Positions 1 to 6,366 of a DNA stretch of 8,116 nt are shown here, in pieces. The translations under genes and the position numbers were made by a program. The stretch is from positions 1 through 8,116 of the forward strand of contig QMUF01000065.1 in assembly GCA_003663525.1 (NCBI GenBank), in the 5' to 3' direction. Within the stretch, counting starts at the first letter, position 1. The number at the start of each line of letters is the position of its first letter. This DNA comes from Thermococci archaeon (GTDB lineage: Archaea; Methanobacteriota_B; Thermococci; Thermococcales; Thermococcaceae). The notes beneath the pieces are model-generated. The model was not told the DNA's origin, searched no databases, and saw only the letters and a program-made list of their open reading frames with translations.

Positions 1-140
1 AATTAAATATCATTAAACCAAGGGTGTTTAAAATGAAAAATGCAATTATCTCTGTATCTGAACTACCTTGTACGGGGTTAAAGAAAAGAATTCAAGAAAC
101 CTCTGTCAGTTTTGAAGAAATTAAGGAACCAAAGGGATAA
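1..140 (+). CDS. 3' end of an unrecognised gene, or a 35-residue small ORF
   Basis: This frame is open from the window edge to a TAA at 138-140, so it may be the C-terminal end of a gene that begins upstream. It could also start inside the window: an ATG at 33 is preceded by AGGGTG at 21-26, giving a 35-residue peptide. The peptide is mixed charged and polar with one cysteine, and has no membrane segment or motif that I recognise. The stop lies 24 nt before the ATG of the transporter at 165, and that gene's ribosome binding site (GGAGGTGAT, 151-159) falls in the gap. If it is real, the two are probably cotranscribed. Function unknown. Confidence 0.35.
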   Translation, partial: LNIIKPRVFKMKNAIISVSELPCTGLKKRIQETSVSFEEIKEPKG

Positions 141-164
141 GAGGCATCTTGGAGGTGATATGCC

Positions 165-899
165 ATGCTAGACATGGTTGTCATTGCCTTGGCAGCATTT
201 TTTGCAGCCGTTATAGATACCGGACTTGGGATGTGCTATGGGACGATTCTAACTCCGGCACTTCTTATAACTGGTTATTCACCCGAAGTTGTGGTTCCCA
301 CAGTGCTGTTGTCTCAACTTATCGTTGATGTAGTTGGAGGCATAACGCATACTAAGGTCAAAAATTTCACAAGAGAGGATATAAAAACTGCATTGACTGT
401 GGCAGTTCCAGCAACAATATTTGTAGTCTTTGGTGCGTTTTCAAACATAAACCTGCCTAAGACAGTTACAAAGACCTACATTGGAGTATTGGTAGCTCTT
501 TTGGGGGTTATGATGCTCCTTGGGATAAAACTTAGAAAAACCCCTAAAAGACTCATGCTGATTTCAAGTTTGGGAGGCTTCAACAAGGGTTTCATGGGTG
601 GGGGGTTTGGTCCGGTTGTTGTCTCCGGCCAGATAGTTCTTAACCATGATCCCAGGCCATCAATAGCGATAGGGGATATAGCGGAGATACCCGTGGTTGT
701 TTTTGGACTTTTAACCTTTGCAGCATTTGGAGCGTTGCACTTTTCGCCAATTTTTGCGATAGTAAGCATTCCGGCCTTAATAGCATCTTTTCTTGGGCCT
801 TATCTCACAAAAACAATCGCCGAAAAGGATTATGCTGAGAAAGTCGTTGGTCTGGTGGCCCTTTTGCTGGGAATCTATACTCTGGTAGAGGTTTTATGA
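165..899 (+). CDS. TauE/SafE-family (DUF81) membrane transporter, first copy
   Basis: This is a 244-residue, almost wholly hydrophobic protein with about eight predicted membrane segments, in the two-half architecture of the TauE/SafE family (about 240-270 residues). The family hallmark is a Gly-rich segment followed by a proline at the same place in each half. Here these are DTGLGMCYGTILTPALL (about residues 18-34) and KGFMGGGFGPVV (about 142-153). Family members are proposed to carry sulfite, sulfoacetate, sulfate or other small anions across the cytoplasmic membrane. The substrate cannot be read from sequence, but the sulfate-activation genes immediately downstream make a sulfur oxyanion likely. 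The ATG at 165 follows GGAGGTGAT (151-159) at good spacing; an ATG at 160 is out of frame. The 77-nt gap and separate TATA box downstream suggest the next block has its own promoter. Confidence 0.85.
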   Translation: MLDMVVIALAAFFAAVIDTGLGMCYGTILTPALLITGYSPEVVVPTVLLSQLIVDVVGGITHTKVKNFTREDIKTALTVAVPATIFVVFGAFSNINLPKTVTKTYIGVLVALLGVMMLLGIKLRKTPKRLMLISSLGGFNKGFMGGGFGPVVVSGQIVLNHDPRPSIAIGDIAEIPVVVFGLLTFAAFGALHFSPIFAIVSIPALIASFLGPYLTKTIAEKDYAEKVVGLVALLLGIYTLVEVL

Positions 900-922
900 T
901 CAACATTTTATTAGAGAAAAGG

Positions 923-930
923 TTTATAAG
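923..930 (+). promoter_or_regulatory. TATA box of the RHH-sat-cysC block
   Basis: TTTATAAG is preceded by the purine-rich stretch GAGAAAAGG, which suits a TFB recognition element. It lies 47 nt upstream of the regulator's ATG. Transcription would start near 950, leaving a short leader that contains the ribosome binding site GGAGGTG (964-970). Confidence 0.6.
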
Positions 931-951
931 TTTAATTAAACTTAATTAAAC
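930..951 (+). repeat. Tandem 10-bp repeat and palindrome, probable operator
   Basis: TTAATTAAAC occurs twice in perfect tandem (932-941 and 942-951). The first copy lies within the perfect 12-bp palindrome GTTTAATTAAAC (930-941). The repeat period is one helical turn, and the array sits directly behind the TATA box over the expected transcription start. RHH regulators typically bind as dimers to tandem short palindromes one turn apart, and the next gene encodes an RHH protein, so autorepression of the block is a fair inference. No binding data are available from sequence alone. Confidence 0.5.
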
Positions 952-976
952 AAAGTTAAAGCTGGAGGTGCTTGTA

Positions 977-1207
977 ATGGGAGATGAAGAGAGAAAATAC
1001 ACAACCGTTTCCATACCAAAGCCACTTTACGAGAAGATAAAGAAGAGAATTGAGGGCACTGGGTTTACTTCAGTTTCGGATTACGTTACCTACGTTTTGA
1101 GAGAGGTTTTGGCAAGCCTTGAGGAAGAAGAGAAGGAAGAGGTCTTCAGCGAAGAGGAAGAGGAGAAGGTTAAAGAGAGACTCAGGGCCTTGGGTTACCT
1201 TGACTGA
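977..1207 (+). CDS. Ribbon-helix-helix (CopG/MetJ-like) small regulator
   Basis: This 76-residue protein has an N-terminal RHH fold at about residues 7-45: a beta strand (YTTVSIPKPLYEKI), then two helices separated by a GFTSVSDYV turn, as in CopG/Arc-type DNA-binding proteins. The remainder is a very acidic linker (runs of Glu at about 48-63) ending in KVKERLRALGYLD. The ATG at 977 is chosen because GGAGGTG at 964-970 sits 6 nt upstream; a GTG at 968 lies inside that ribosome binding site. It leads the sulfate-activation block, 29 nt before sat, and lies just behind a tandem-repeat operator candidate. It may therefore regulate its own operon, perhaps in response to sulfate or a nucleotide intermediate. 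The ligand and target are not visible, and the acidic tail may instead bind a partner protein. Confidence 0.8.
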   Translation: MGDEERKYTTVSIPKPLYEKIKKRIEGTGFTSVSDYVTYVLREVLASLEEEEKEEVFSEEEEEKVKERLRALGYLD

Positions 1208-1210
1208 TCG

Positions 1211-1225
1211 TTTAAAATATTTTTT
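1211..1225 (+). other. AT-rich spacer with T6 run before sat
   Basis: The 29-nt gap between the regulator and sat holds TTTAAAATATTTTTTA with six consecutive T residues (1220-1225). Archaeal RNA polymerase can pause or terminate at such T runs, so some transcripts may stop after the regulator. The same bases could equally act as a weak internal TATA element. Both readings are tentative. Confidence 0.25.
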
Positions 1226-1236
1226 AGGTGATTATC

Positions 1237-2376
1237 ATGGTTTCTAAACCCCACGGAGGAAAATTGATTAGGAGAGTAGCCGCTCCAAAGACAAGGGAGA
1301 GGATTTTGAGTGAGCAGCATGAGTATCCAAGGGCCCAAATTGACCATGGAAGGGCTATTGACATTGAAAACATAGCCCATGGTGTTTATTCTCCTTTAAA
1401 AGGATTTTTAACGAGAGATGATTTTGAAAGTGTTTTAGACCACATGCGCCTCAGTGATGACACTCCATGGACAATTCCAATAGTTCTTGATGTTGAAGAG
1501 CTCACATTTGAAGAGGGGGATGCAATACTCCTCTATTACGAAGATCTGCCGATAGCGAGAATGCACGTTGAGGAGATATACACCTCCGATAAGGAATACT
1601 TTGCGGAGAAGGTATTCAAAACCACGGATAAGGCCCATCCAGGAGTTTCAAAGGTTTATTCAATGGGCAGTTATTTGGTTGGTGGAGAGATAGAGCTCTT
1701 GAATGAACTCCCAAATCCCTTTGCCAAGTATACATTGAGGCCCGTTGAGACGAGAGTTCTCTTTAAGGAGAGGGGATGGAAAACGATAGTTGCCTTCCAG
1801 ACAAGGAATGTCCCCCACACTGGCCATGAGTATGTCCAAAAAGCTGCTTTAACTTTTGTTGATGGTCTTTTCATAAACCCGGTTCTCGGAAAGAAGAAGA
1901 AGGGTGATTATAAGGATGATGTGATAATCAAGGCCTATGAAGTGCTCTTTGAACATTACTATCCCAAAAACGCTGCTACATTGGCAACAGTGAGGTATGA
2001 AATGCGTTATGCAGGGCCTAGAGAGGCAATCCACCATGCAATAATGAGGAAGAATTTTGGTGCAACACACTTCATAGTTGGAAGAGATCACGCAGGTGTG
2101 GGAGATTATTATGGCCCTTATGAGGCGTGGGACCTCTTCGATGAGTTCCCTGACCTTGGAATAACTCCGATGTTCATCAGAGAAGCCTTTTATTGTAGAA
2201 GATGTGGAGGAATGGTAAACGCCAAGATATGCCCGCACGATGGGGGGTTCCACACAAAGATAAGCGGCACAAAGCTCAGGAAGATGATAATGAACGGTGA
2301 ACAGCCGCCAGAGTACTTAATGAGGCCCGAGGTGTATGAGGTCATAAAGAACTTCGACAACCCCTTTGTAGAGTGA
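1237..2376 (+). CDS. sat: Sulfate adenylyltransferase (ATP sulfurylase)
   Basis: This cytoplasmic enzyme catalyses ATP + sulfate to adenosine 5'-phosphosulfate (APS) + pyrophosphate. The 379-residue length fits the single-domain archaeal/bacterial Sat with no APS-kinase fusion. Visible motifs are the nucleotide-binding QTRNVPHTGHE (residues 188-198; the usual form is QxRNPxHxxH, so Val replaces Pro) and GRDHAG (282-287) with GDYYGPYEA following. A zinc-finger-like cluster, C320-x2-C323 and C332 with His at 334 or 339, matches the metal site of archaeal and Thermus enzymes. ISGTKLR follows at about 342-348. The ATG at 1237 is preferred over the GTG at 1228, which lies within the ribosome binding site AGGTGAT (1226-1232). 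It is cotranscribed with the DHH gene 5 nt downstream and with cysC further on. The reaction can run in reverse to make ATP, but a kinase partner in the same block favours activation. Confidence 0.97.
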   Translation: MVSKPHGGKLIRRVAAPKTRERILSEQHEYPRAQIDHGRAIDIENIAHGVYSPLKGFLTRDDFESVLDHMRLSDDTPWTIPIVLDVEELTFEEGDAILLYYEDLPIARMHVEEIYTSDKEYFAEKVFKTTDKAHPGVSKVYSMGSYLVGGEIELLNELPNPFAKYTLRPVETRVLFKERGWKTIVAFQTRNVPHTGHEYVQKAALTFVDGLFINPVLGKKKKGDYKDDVIIKAYEVLFEHYYPKNAATLATVRYEMRYAGPREAIHHAIMRKNFGATHFIVGRDHAGVGDYYGPYEAWDLFDEFPDLGITPMFIREAFYCRRCGGMVNAKICPHDGGFHTKISGTKLRKMIMNGEQPPEYLMRPEVYEVIKNFDNPFVE

Positions 2377-2381
2377 TTTTC

Positions 2382-3314
2382 ATGTTGATAATCCATCACT
2401 GGGACACGGATGGCATAACTTCAGCGGCTTTGCTTATTAGGACCCTTAACTTGGAGGAATTCAGAAATCTAACTCCACCCATTGGGGAGTTCCGCTTTGA
2501 CGAGAGGATCAAAAGAGCCATTGAAGAGGCCGAAAAGATCTACGTCCTCGACCTGAGTCTTCCCCATGAGGTTGAGGCCATTGAGAAGGAAATCATGTTC
2601 ATAGACCATCACATCCAGCCAAGAATCAAAAACCCTAGGGTGAAGCAGATAAACCCAGCTCTTGAAGGGGATGAGGTCCTATCGGCCTCTTTCGTTGTTT
2701 CCCAATATTTTAACATCTGGAATGCATGGAGTGCTTTAGGAGTCATCGGAGATATAGGTGAGAAGGCCTTTAAGATCCCGAAGGTTGAAGAGCTTTTGGA
2801 AATGGATGGAATAACAAAGGAGGAAGCCCTAAGACTGGTTAGTCTCATAGATTCAAATTACGTAACCATGGATAGAGAAAGTGTGGAAAAGGCCCTCAGA
2901 GTGGTCCTCGAAAACCCGATAAAGGATCTTCTGACCTATGAACCTTGGCTCAAGAAAGCGGAGGCGATAGAAGAGGCTGTGCAGGATGCCATCTCAAAGG
3001 CCGAGGTTAAGAATGGGATTGCTTTCATAACTTTCAAGAGCCCCTTTAACATAATCTCCAAGGTGGCCAGAAAAGCAGTTTGGGAGATTGGCTATGAAGG
3101 AGCGGCGGTGGTTAATGAAGACTTCCATGGAAAGGCCCAGATTTACTTTAGAGTCTCCTCCAAGATGGCTGAGAAAATCAACATGGCCCAGATAATAGCT
3201 GAGCTTAAGGGCAAAGGCTTCAATGCTGGAGGTAAAAGAGAGGTTTTGGGGTGCATTTGTGAGAAGAATAGAATTGGGGAGGCTTTGGATATAATTAACG
3301 CTCATGTGAGGTGA
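2382..3314 (+). CDS. DHH-family phosphoesterase (possible PAP phosphatase)
   Basis: This 310-residue protein has the DHH/DHHA1 layout of NrnA/RecJ-type metal-dependent phosphoesterases. Motif I is HHWDTDG (residues 5-11), motif II VLDLS with D57, motif III DHH (75-77), and motif IV GVIGD (120-124), so the Mn2+ site looks intact. The C-terminal DHHA1-like lobe ends in GKGFNAGGKREVLG (277-290), where the usual GGGHxxAxG histidine is Asn. NrnA relatives hydrolyse 3'-phosphoadenosine 5'-phosphate (PAP) or short oligonucleotides. Sitting between sat and cysC, PAP is an attractive substrate, since PAP is what remains after PAPS-dependent sulfotransfer. That assignment is contextual. Alternatives are nanoRNase, exonuclease or cyclic dinucleotide hydrolase. 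The ATG at 2382, 5 nt after the sat stop, is chosen; GTG 2373 overlapping the sat stop is the alternative. Confidence 0.85.
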   Translation: MLIIHHWDTDGITSAALLIRTLNLEEFRNLTPPIGEFRFDERIKRAIEEAEKIYVLDLSLPHEVEAIEKEIMFIDHHIQPRIKNPRVKQINPALEGDEVLSASFVVSQYFNIWNAWSALGVIGDIGEKAFKIPKVEELLEMDGITKEEALRLVSLIDSNYVTMDRESVEKALRVVLENPIKDLLTYEPWLKKAEAIEEAVQDAISKAEVKNGIAFITFKSPFNIISKVARKAVWEIGYEGAAVVNEDFHGKAQIYFRVSSKMAEKINMAQIIAELKGKGFNAGGKREVLGCICEKNRIGEALDIINAHVR

Positions 3315-3319
3315 TCAAT

Positions 3320-4735
3320 ATGGAAGAAAAAATAAATGAAGGGATTGAGAAGGTCAAGAAGGTCTTTGTCATTGGCCTTGACTCAGCCCCACCCGAACTT
3401 TTGTTTGGTAAGTTTTTGGATGATTTACCCAACATAAAGTGGCTTGTGGAGAGGTCTATATACGGCCCGATGCAGAGCACGATTCCCGCCATTACGATTC
3501 CGGCTTGGATGGTTATGGCCACGGGTAAAACACCTGGAGAATTGGGCCTTTATGGCTTTAGGCACAGAAAAGAGGGGACTTACAACGATATATGGATTGC
3601 CCATGCTTTGATGGTTAAGGAAAAAGCCGTTTGGCACCACATAGCCGAGAGGGGTAAAAAATCGGTTTTAATTGGAATCCCCCCGAGTTACCCACCTAAA
3701 AGGGTAAACGGTTATCTCATAAGCTGCTTCATCACTCCGGATGCCTCCGTTGACTACACCTATCCAAAGGAGCTCAAGGGAGAAATAGAGAGGCTTGTGG
3801 GAGAATACCTCTTTGATGTTGTCTTCAGAAGGGAGAACAGGGATGAGACCAAGGAGCAGCTGTGGGAGATGACGAAAAAGCGGTTTGAGGTTATTCGCTA
3901 CTTAATTCAAGAAAAAGATTGGGACTACTTCCAGTTCGTGGAAATTGGGCTTGATAGGGTTCACCACGCTTTCTGGAAGTACTTTGATGAGAATCACCAT
4001 TTATACCCAGGCGATGACAATCCATACAAAAATGTCATCCCCGATTACTACAAGCTTCTTGATGAGGAAATAGGCAAAACCCTGGAGCTTCTTGATTTGG
4101 ATGAGACTGCTGTAATAATGGTTTCCGACCACGGTATAAAAGCCATGAGAGGGGCCTTTGCCATAAACCAGTGGCTGATTGATGAGGGTTTGTTAAAGGT
4201 CAAAAATCCAGAGATTTTGGAGGAAGGGAGACAAGTTAGGTTCAACGAGCTCGATGTTGACTGGAGCAATACCATTGCCTGGGCTTGGGGCGGTTACTAC
4301 TCAAGGGTTTTCCTCAACGTCAAAGGAAGGGAGTCCCATGGCATAATTGAGCCGGAAGAGTATGAGAAGGTTAGAGAGGAAGTGGCTGAGAGAATAAAAG
4401 CCATCAAAGGGCCCAATGGGGAGAAGTGGAACACTAAGGTTTTCTATCCTGAGGATATTTATCCCATAGCTAAGGGAGACAAGCCAGATTTGATGGTTTA
4501 TCTGGACGATTTGAACTGGAGAGCCGCGGGAACCCTCGGCTATGAGACACCCTACCTCTTGGAGAACGACTTGGGTCCAGATGATGCCGTACATGCTGAG
4601 TATGGAGTGTTCTCACTCTATCTGCCTGGAATGAGTGAGGCGAAGAGAACACAGCTCACAATTTATGACTTTGCACCTACCGTGCTTAGGCTCTTTGGGA
4701 TGAAAAAACCACTTAACGGGAAGAGTGTGATATGA
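3320..4735 (+). CDS. Alkaline-phosphatase-superfamily phosphodiesterase/hydrolase
   Basis: This 471-residue protein belongs to the type I phosphodiesterase/nucleotide pyrophosphatase branch of the alkaline phosphatase superfamily. The two-metal active site can be traced: D21 in VIGLDSAPPEL, probable nucleophile T59 in PAITIPAWMVM, D212 and H215/H216 in LDRVHHAFW, D270-H271 in SDHG, and H425 in VHAEYGVF. There is no signal peptide, so it is probably cytoplasmic. Such enzymes cleave phosphodiesters, phosphonates or, in related branches, sulfate esters; the Thr nucleophile (rather than the Cys/Ser of formylglycine sulfatases) favours phosphoryl substrates. It is translationally linked to its neighbours: 5 nt after the DHH stop with a near-perfect GAGGTGATC (3308-3316), and overlapping cysC by 4 nt. 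GTG 3311 falls in that ribosome binding site and is rejected as a start. The physiological substrate is unknown; a nucleotide sulfate or sulfated metabolite is possible. Confidence 0.87.
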   Translation: MEEKINEGIEKVKKVFVIGLDSAPPELLFGKFLDDLPNIKWLVERSIYGPMQSTIPAITIPAWMVMATGKTPGELGLYGFRHRKEGTYNDIWIAHALMVKEKAVWHHIAERGKKSVLIGIPPSYPPKRVNGYLISCFITPDASVDYTYPKELKGEIERLVGEYLFDVVFRRENRDETKEQLWEMTKKRFEVIRYLIQEKDWDYFQFVEIGLDRVHHAFWKYFDENHHLYPGDDNPYKNVIPDYYKLLDEEIGKTLELLDLDETAVIMVSDHGIKAMRGAFAINQWLIDEGLLKVKNPEILEEGRQVRFNELDVDWSNTIAWAWGGYYSRVFLNVKGRESHGIIEPEEYEKVREEVAERIKAIKGPNGEKWNTKVFYPEDIYPIAKGDKPDLMVYLDDLNWRAAGTLGYETPYLLENDLGPDDAVHAEYGVFSLYLPGMSEAKRTQLTIYDFAPTVLRLFGMKKPLNGKSVI

Positions 4736-5292
4736 GCGGGAAAACTCAAAAGAGCCTTGAAAACGGATTTACAATATGGCTTACAGGCCCAAGTGGAGCG
4801 GGGAAGACCGTTCTAGCACATGCCTTAAAGAAAAAGCTCAAGTCAATGGGCTATAGGGTGGAGATTCTGGATGGTGATGTGATAAGGAAAACACTCTATC
4901 CAGAGCTTGGTTTTTCCAAGGAAGCACGGGAAATGCACAACAGAATAGTTATCCACATGGCCAAACTTTTGAGCAGGAATGGGGTGATAACCATAGTTTC
5001 CCTCATCTCCCCTTACAAGGCAGTTAGGGAGTATGCAAGGAAGGAGATAGGCAATTTCGTTGAGGTCTACGTGTACGCGCCTCTTGAGGTGAGAATTCAG
5101 AGGGATCCAAAGGGTCTCTATGCCAAGGCTTTGCGTGGTGAAATAAAGGGATTAACTGGCTACGATGGAGTTTATGAAGAGCCGGAGAACCCGGAAGTTA
5201 AAGTTGACAGCTCAAAGATGACTCCCGAGGAAGAGGTTGGGGCCGTGTTAAAGAAGGCCAGAGAATTAGGTTACTTAGTCTCCCAAGTATAG
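4732..5292 (+). CDS. cysC: Adenylylsulfate (APS) kinase
   Basis: This enzyme phosphorylates APS at the 3' position using ATP, giving PAPS, the universal sulfuryl donor. The 186-residue length fits stand-alone CysC. Visible are the P-loop GPSGAGKT (residues 19-26), the DGDVIRKTL segment (canonical DGDNxR, here with Val-Ile), LGFSKEAREMHNR, SLISPYKAVREYAR for APS binding, and the mobile-lid signature DPKGLYAKALRGEIKGLTG followed by PENPEV. The start ATG overlaps the TGA of the preceding gene (ATGA at 4732-4735), so translation is coupled. The preceding bases (GAGTGTGAT) are only a weak ribosome binding site, which fits reinitiation. It is the last gene of the sulfate-activation block. No PAPS reductase or sulfotransferase is seen in this window. 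Confidence 0.95.
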   Translation: MSGKTQKSLENGFTIWLTGPSGAGKTVLAHALKKKLKSMGYRVEILDGDVIRKTLYPELGFSKEAREMHNRIVIHMAKLLSRNGVITIVSLISPYKAVREYARKEIGNFVEVYVYAPLEVRIQRDPKGLYAKALRGEIKGLTGYDGVYEEPENPEVKVDSSKMTPEEEVGAVLKKARELGYLVSQV

Positions 5293-5306
5293 AAGTATAC
5301 AGAAAT

Positions 5307-5353
5307 AACTTAAAAATCGTGTAACGTATAATATTATACAAAAAACTTAAAAA
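5307..5353 (+). promoter_or_regulatory. Promoter/operator region of the HEPN-MNT pair
   Basis: AACTTAAAAA occurs twice (5307-5316 and 5344-5353), on either side of a perfect 14-bp palindrome GTATAATATTATAC (5326-5339). The second repeat, CTTAAAAAAAG, is a plausible TATA element about 40 nt before the HEPN GTG. The palindrome sits where a repressor would block it. A further palindrome, ATAGTACTAT (5367-5376), lies near the expected transcription start. GTATA is seen repeatedly across 5287-5369. Autoregulation by the encoded pair is plausible, as in other toxin-antitoxin modules, but is not shown. Confidence 0.4.
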
Positions 5354-5388
5354 AAGTCTGCTTAGTATAGTACTATGAGGTGGGTAGT

Positions 5389-5727
5389 GTGCACCGCAGA
5401 TTTAGCCTTAAAGAGTTGAAAGAAATAATTGAAGAAGATTTAAAGGCGGGAGAAGATGAATACAAAAAGGGGAGGTATAATATAAGCTCAATAGCGTTTT
5501 TTAAGGCTATTGTAGGTATTTGTGGTTATATAATTTACAGGGAGCGGGGAATTTTACCTTCAAATCATACTAAGAGGTTTGATATCCTAAGGAAATACTA
5601 CCCACAGCTTTATGAAATCATGGATATAGATTTCGAGATTTATCGCACAGCTTACCTCTTTAAAATCAGCAGGGAAGATGCCAAAAAGGTGAGAAAAGAT
5701 GCTTGGAGCTTATATCAAGAGGTTTGA
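5389..5727 (+). CDS. HEPN-domain protein, putative RNase toxin of a HEPN/MNT pair
   Basis: This 112-residue, mostly helical protein matches small HEPN proteins encoded next to minimal nucleotidyltransferases. The stretch RGILPSNH (residues 53-60) gives an Arg-x6-His pair, close to the Rx4-6H motif that forms the RNase site of HEPN toxins. The residues after the His are Thr-Lys, not the x-Tyr of the HepT-type HxY motif, so the tyrosine AMPylated in characterised MntA-HepT systems is not conserved at that place. The GTG at 5389 is chosen because GAGGTG (5377-5382) lies 6 nt upstream; GTG 5380 is inside that site. The 3' end overlaps the MNT gene by 29 nt. The region is more AT-rich than the sulfate block, suggesting separate acquisition. 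Alternatively it could be a non-toxic substrate-binding HEPN subunit. Confidence 0.75.
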   Translation: MHRRFSLKELKEIIEEDLKAGEDEYKKGRYNISSIAFFKAIVGICGYIIYRERGILPSNHTKRFDILRKYYPQLYEIMDIDFEIYRTAYLFKISREDAKKVRKDAWSLYQEV

Positions 5728-6313
5728 AGAAATAAAAAGAATTGCAATTGAACTTAAAGAAAAATATCCTGAAATATTTGATATAGTTCTCTATGGTTCT
5801 ACGGTGAGAGGAAAAGAATATCCTAGGGATCTAGACATTCTTATCATATATCTAGGAATAAAAAAAGGAGATGAAAAATACTACTCGATTCCTTTTCAAT
5901 TGAGAAACCGGTTAATGGATCTCGGATATCAACGAGAAGAGCTTGACATTAAGGGGATAAATATTTCAGAGCTATTTGATCCAAATTTTTTTGCTTCCTT
6001 GGGAGTTTTAGCTGAGGGGTATTCCCTTCTCAAAGAGCATTTCCTCCATGAACTATTAAACGGGGAAAGCTATGCAATGTTTGTGTATAAATTACCAAAA
6101 GAGTGGAGCCACAACACATTAAACAAGTTTTTGCATGCTCTGAAGGGGAGAGATGGGAGATCCGGAATAATTGGAGAATTAAAAGGAAGTTATGTGTCCA
6201 GAGGTGTTGTTTTAATTCCTGTGTGGAACACTGAGAAGTTCAAGAAATTCTTAGAGCTTTGGAAAGTTGATTACGAGTATTTTCTGCTCTTAAAGACAAT
6301 CAGATTTGTGTAG
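5699..6313 (+). CDS. MNT-type nucleotidyltransferase with C-terminal extension
   Basis: This 204-residue protein has a Pol-beta-like minimal nucleotidyltransferase domain at about residues 1-90. It carries the GS-x9-DxD signature (G33-S34, D44, D46 in RDLDILI) and a probable third acidic residue D83 in EELDIKG. In HEPN/MNT modules this protein is the antitoxin, in studied cases adding AMP to the HEPN partner. Unlike single-domain MNT proteins of about 100-140 residues, it carries a further 80 or so residues with ALKGRDGRSG (147-156) and SRGVVLIPV (167-175). I do not recognise that region by name; it may bind nucleic acid or the partner. The ATG at 5699 has AGGTGA (5687-5692) at 6-nt spacing inside the HEPN gene, so translation is coupled. 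The stop is followed at once by a gene-poor region with mobile-element remains. Confidence 0.78.
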   Translation: MLGAYIKRFEEIKRIAIELKEKYPEIFDIVLYGSTVRGKEYPRDLDILIIYLGIKKGDEKYYSIPFQLRNRLMDLGYQREELDIKGINISELFDPNFFASLGVLAEGYSLLKEHFLHELLNGESYAMFVYKLPKEWSHNTLNKFLHALKGRDGRSGIIGELKGSYVSRGVVLIPVWNTEKFKKFLELWKVDYEYFLLLKTIRFV

Positions 6314-6366
6314 GGGGTGTCCATGTTGCATTTATCACTTTTGCTAATGTTAAGGGGACAAACGGG

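Noticed and set aside
968..976. GTG at 968 as start of the RHH gene, and likewise GTG 1228 (sat), GTG 3311 (hydrolase) and GTG 5380 (HEPN)
   Set aside because: In each case the GTG lies inside the AGGTG ribosome binding site, and a start codon 9 nt further on in the same frame (ATG in the first three, GTG 5389 for HEPN) has usable spacing from it.
1849..2253. 134-codon open frame on the minus strand opposite sat
   Set aside because: It is fully antisense to a clear ATP sulfurylase, gives a protein with no recognisable motif, and has no supporting ribosome binding site. It is a shadow of the coding strand.
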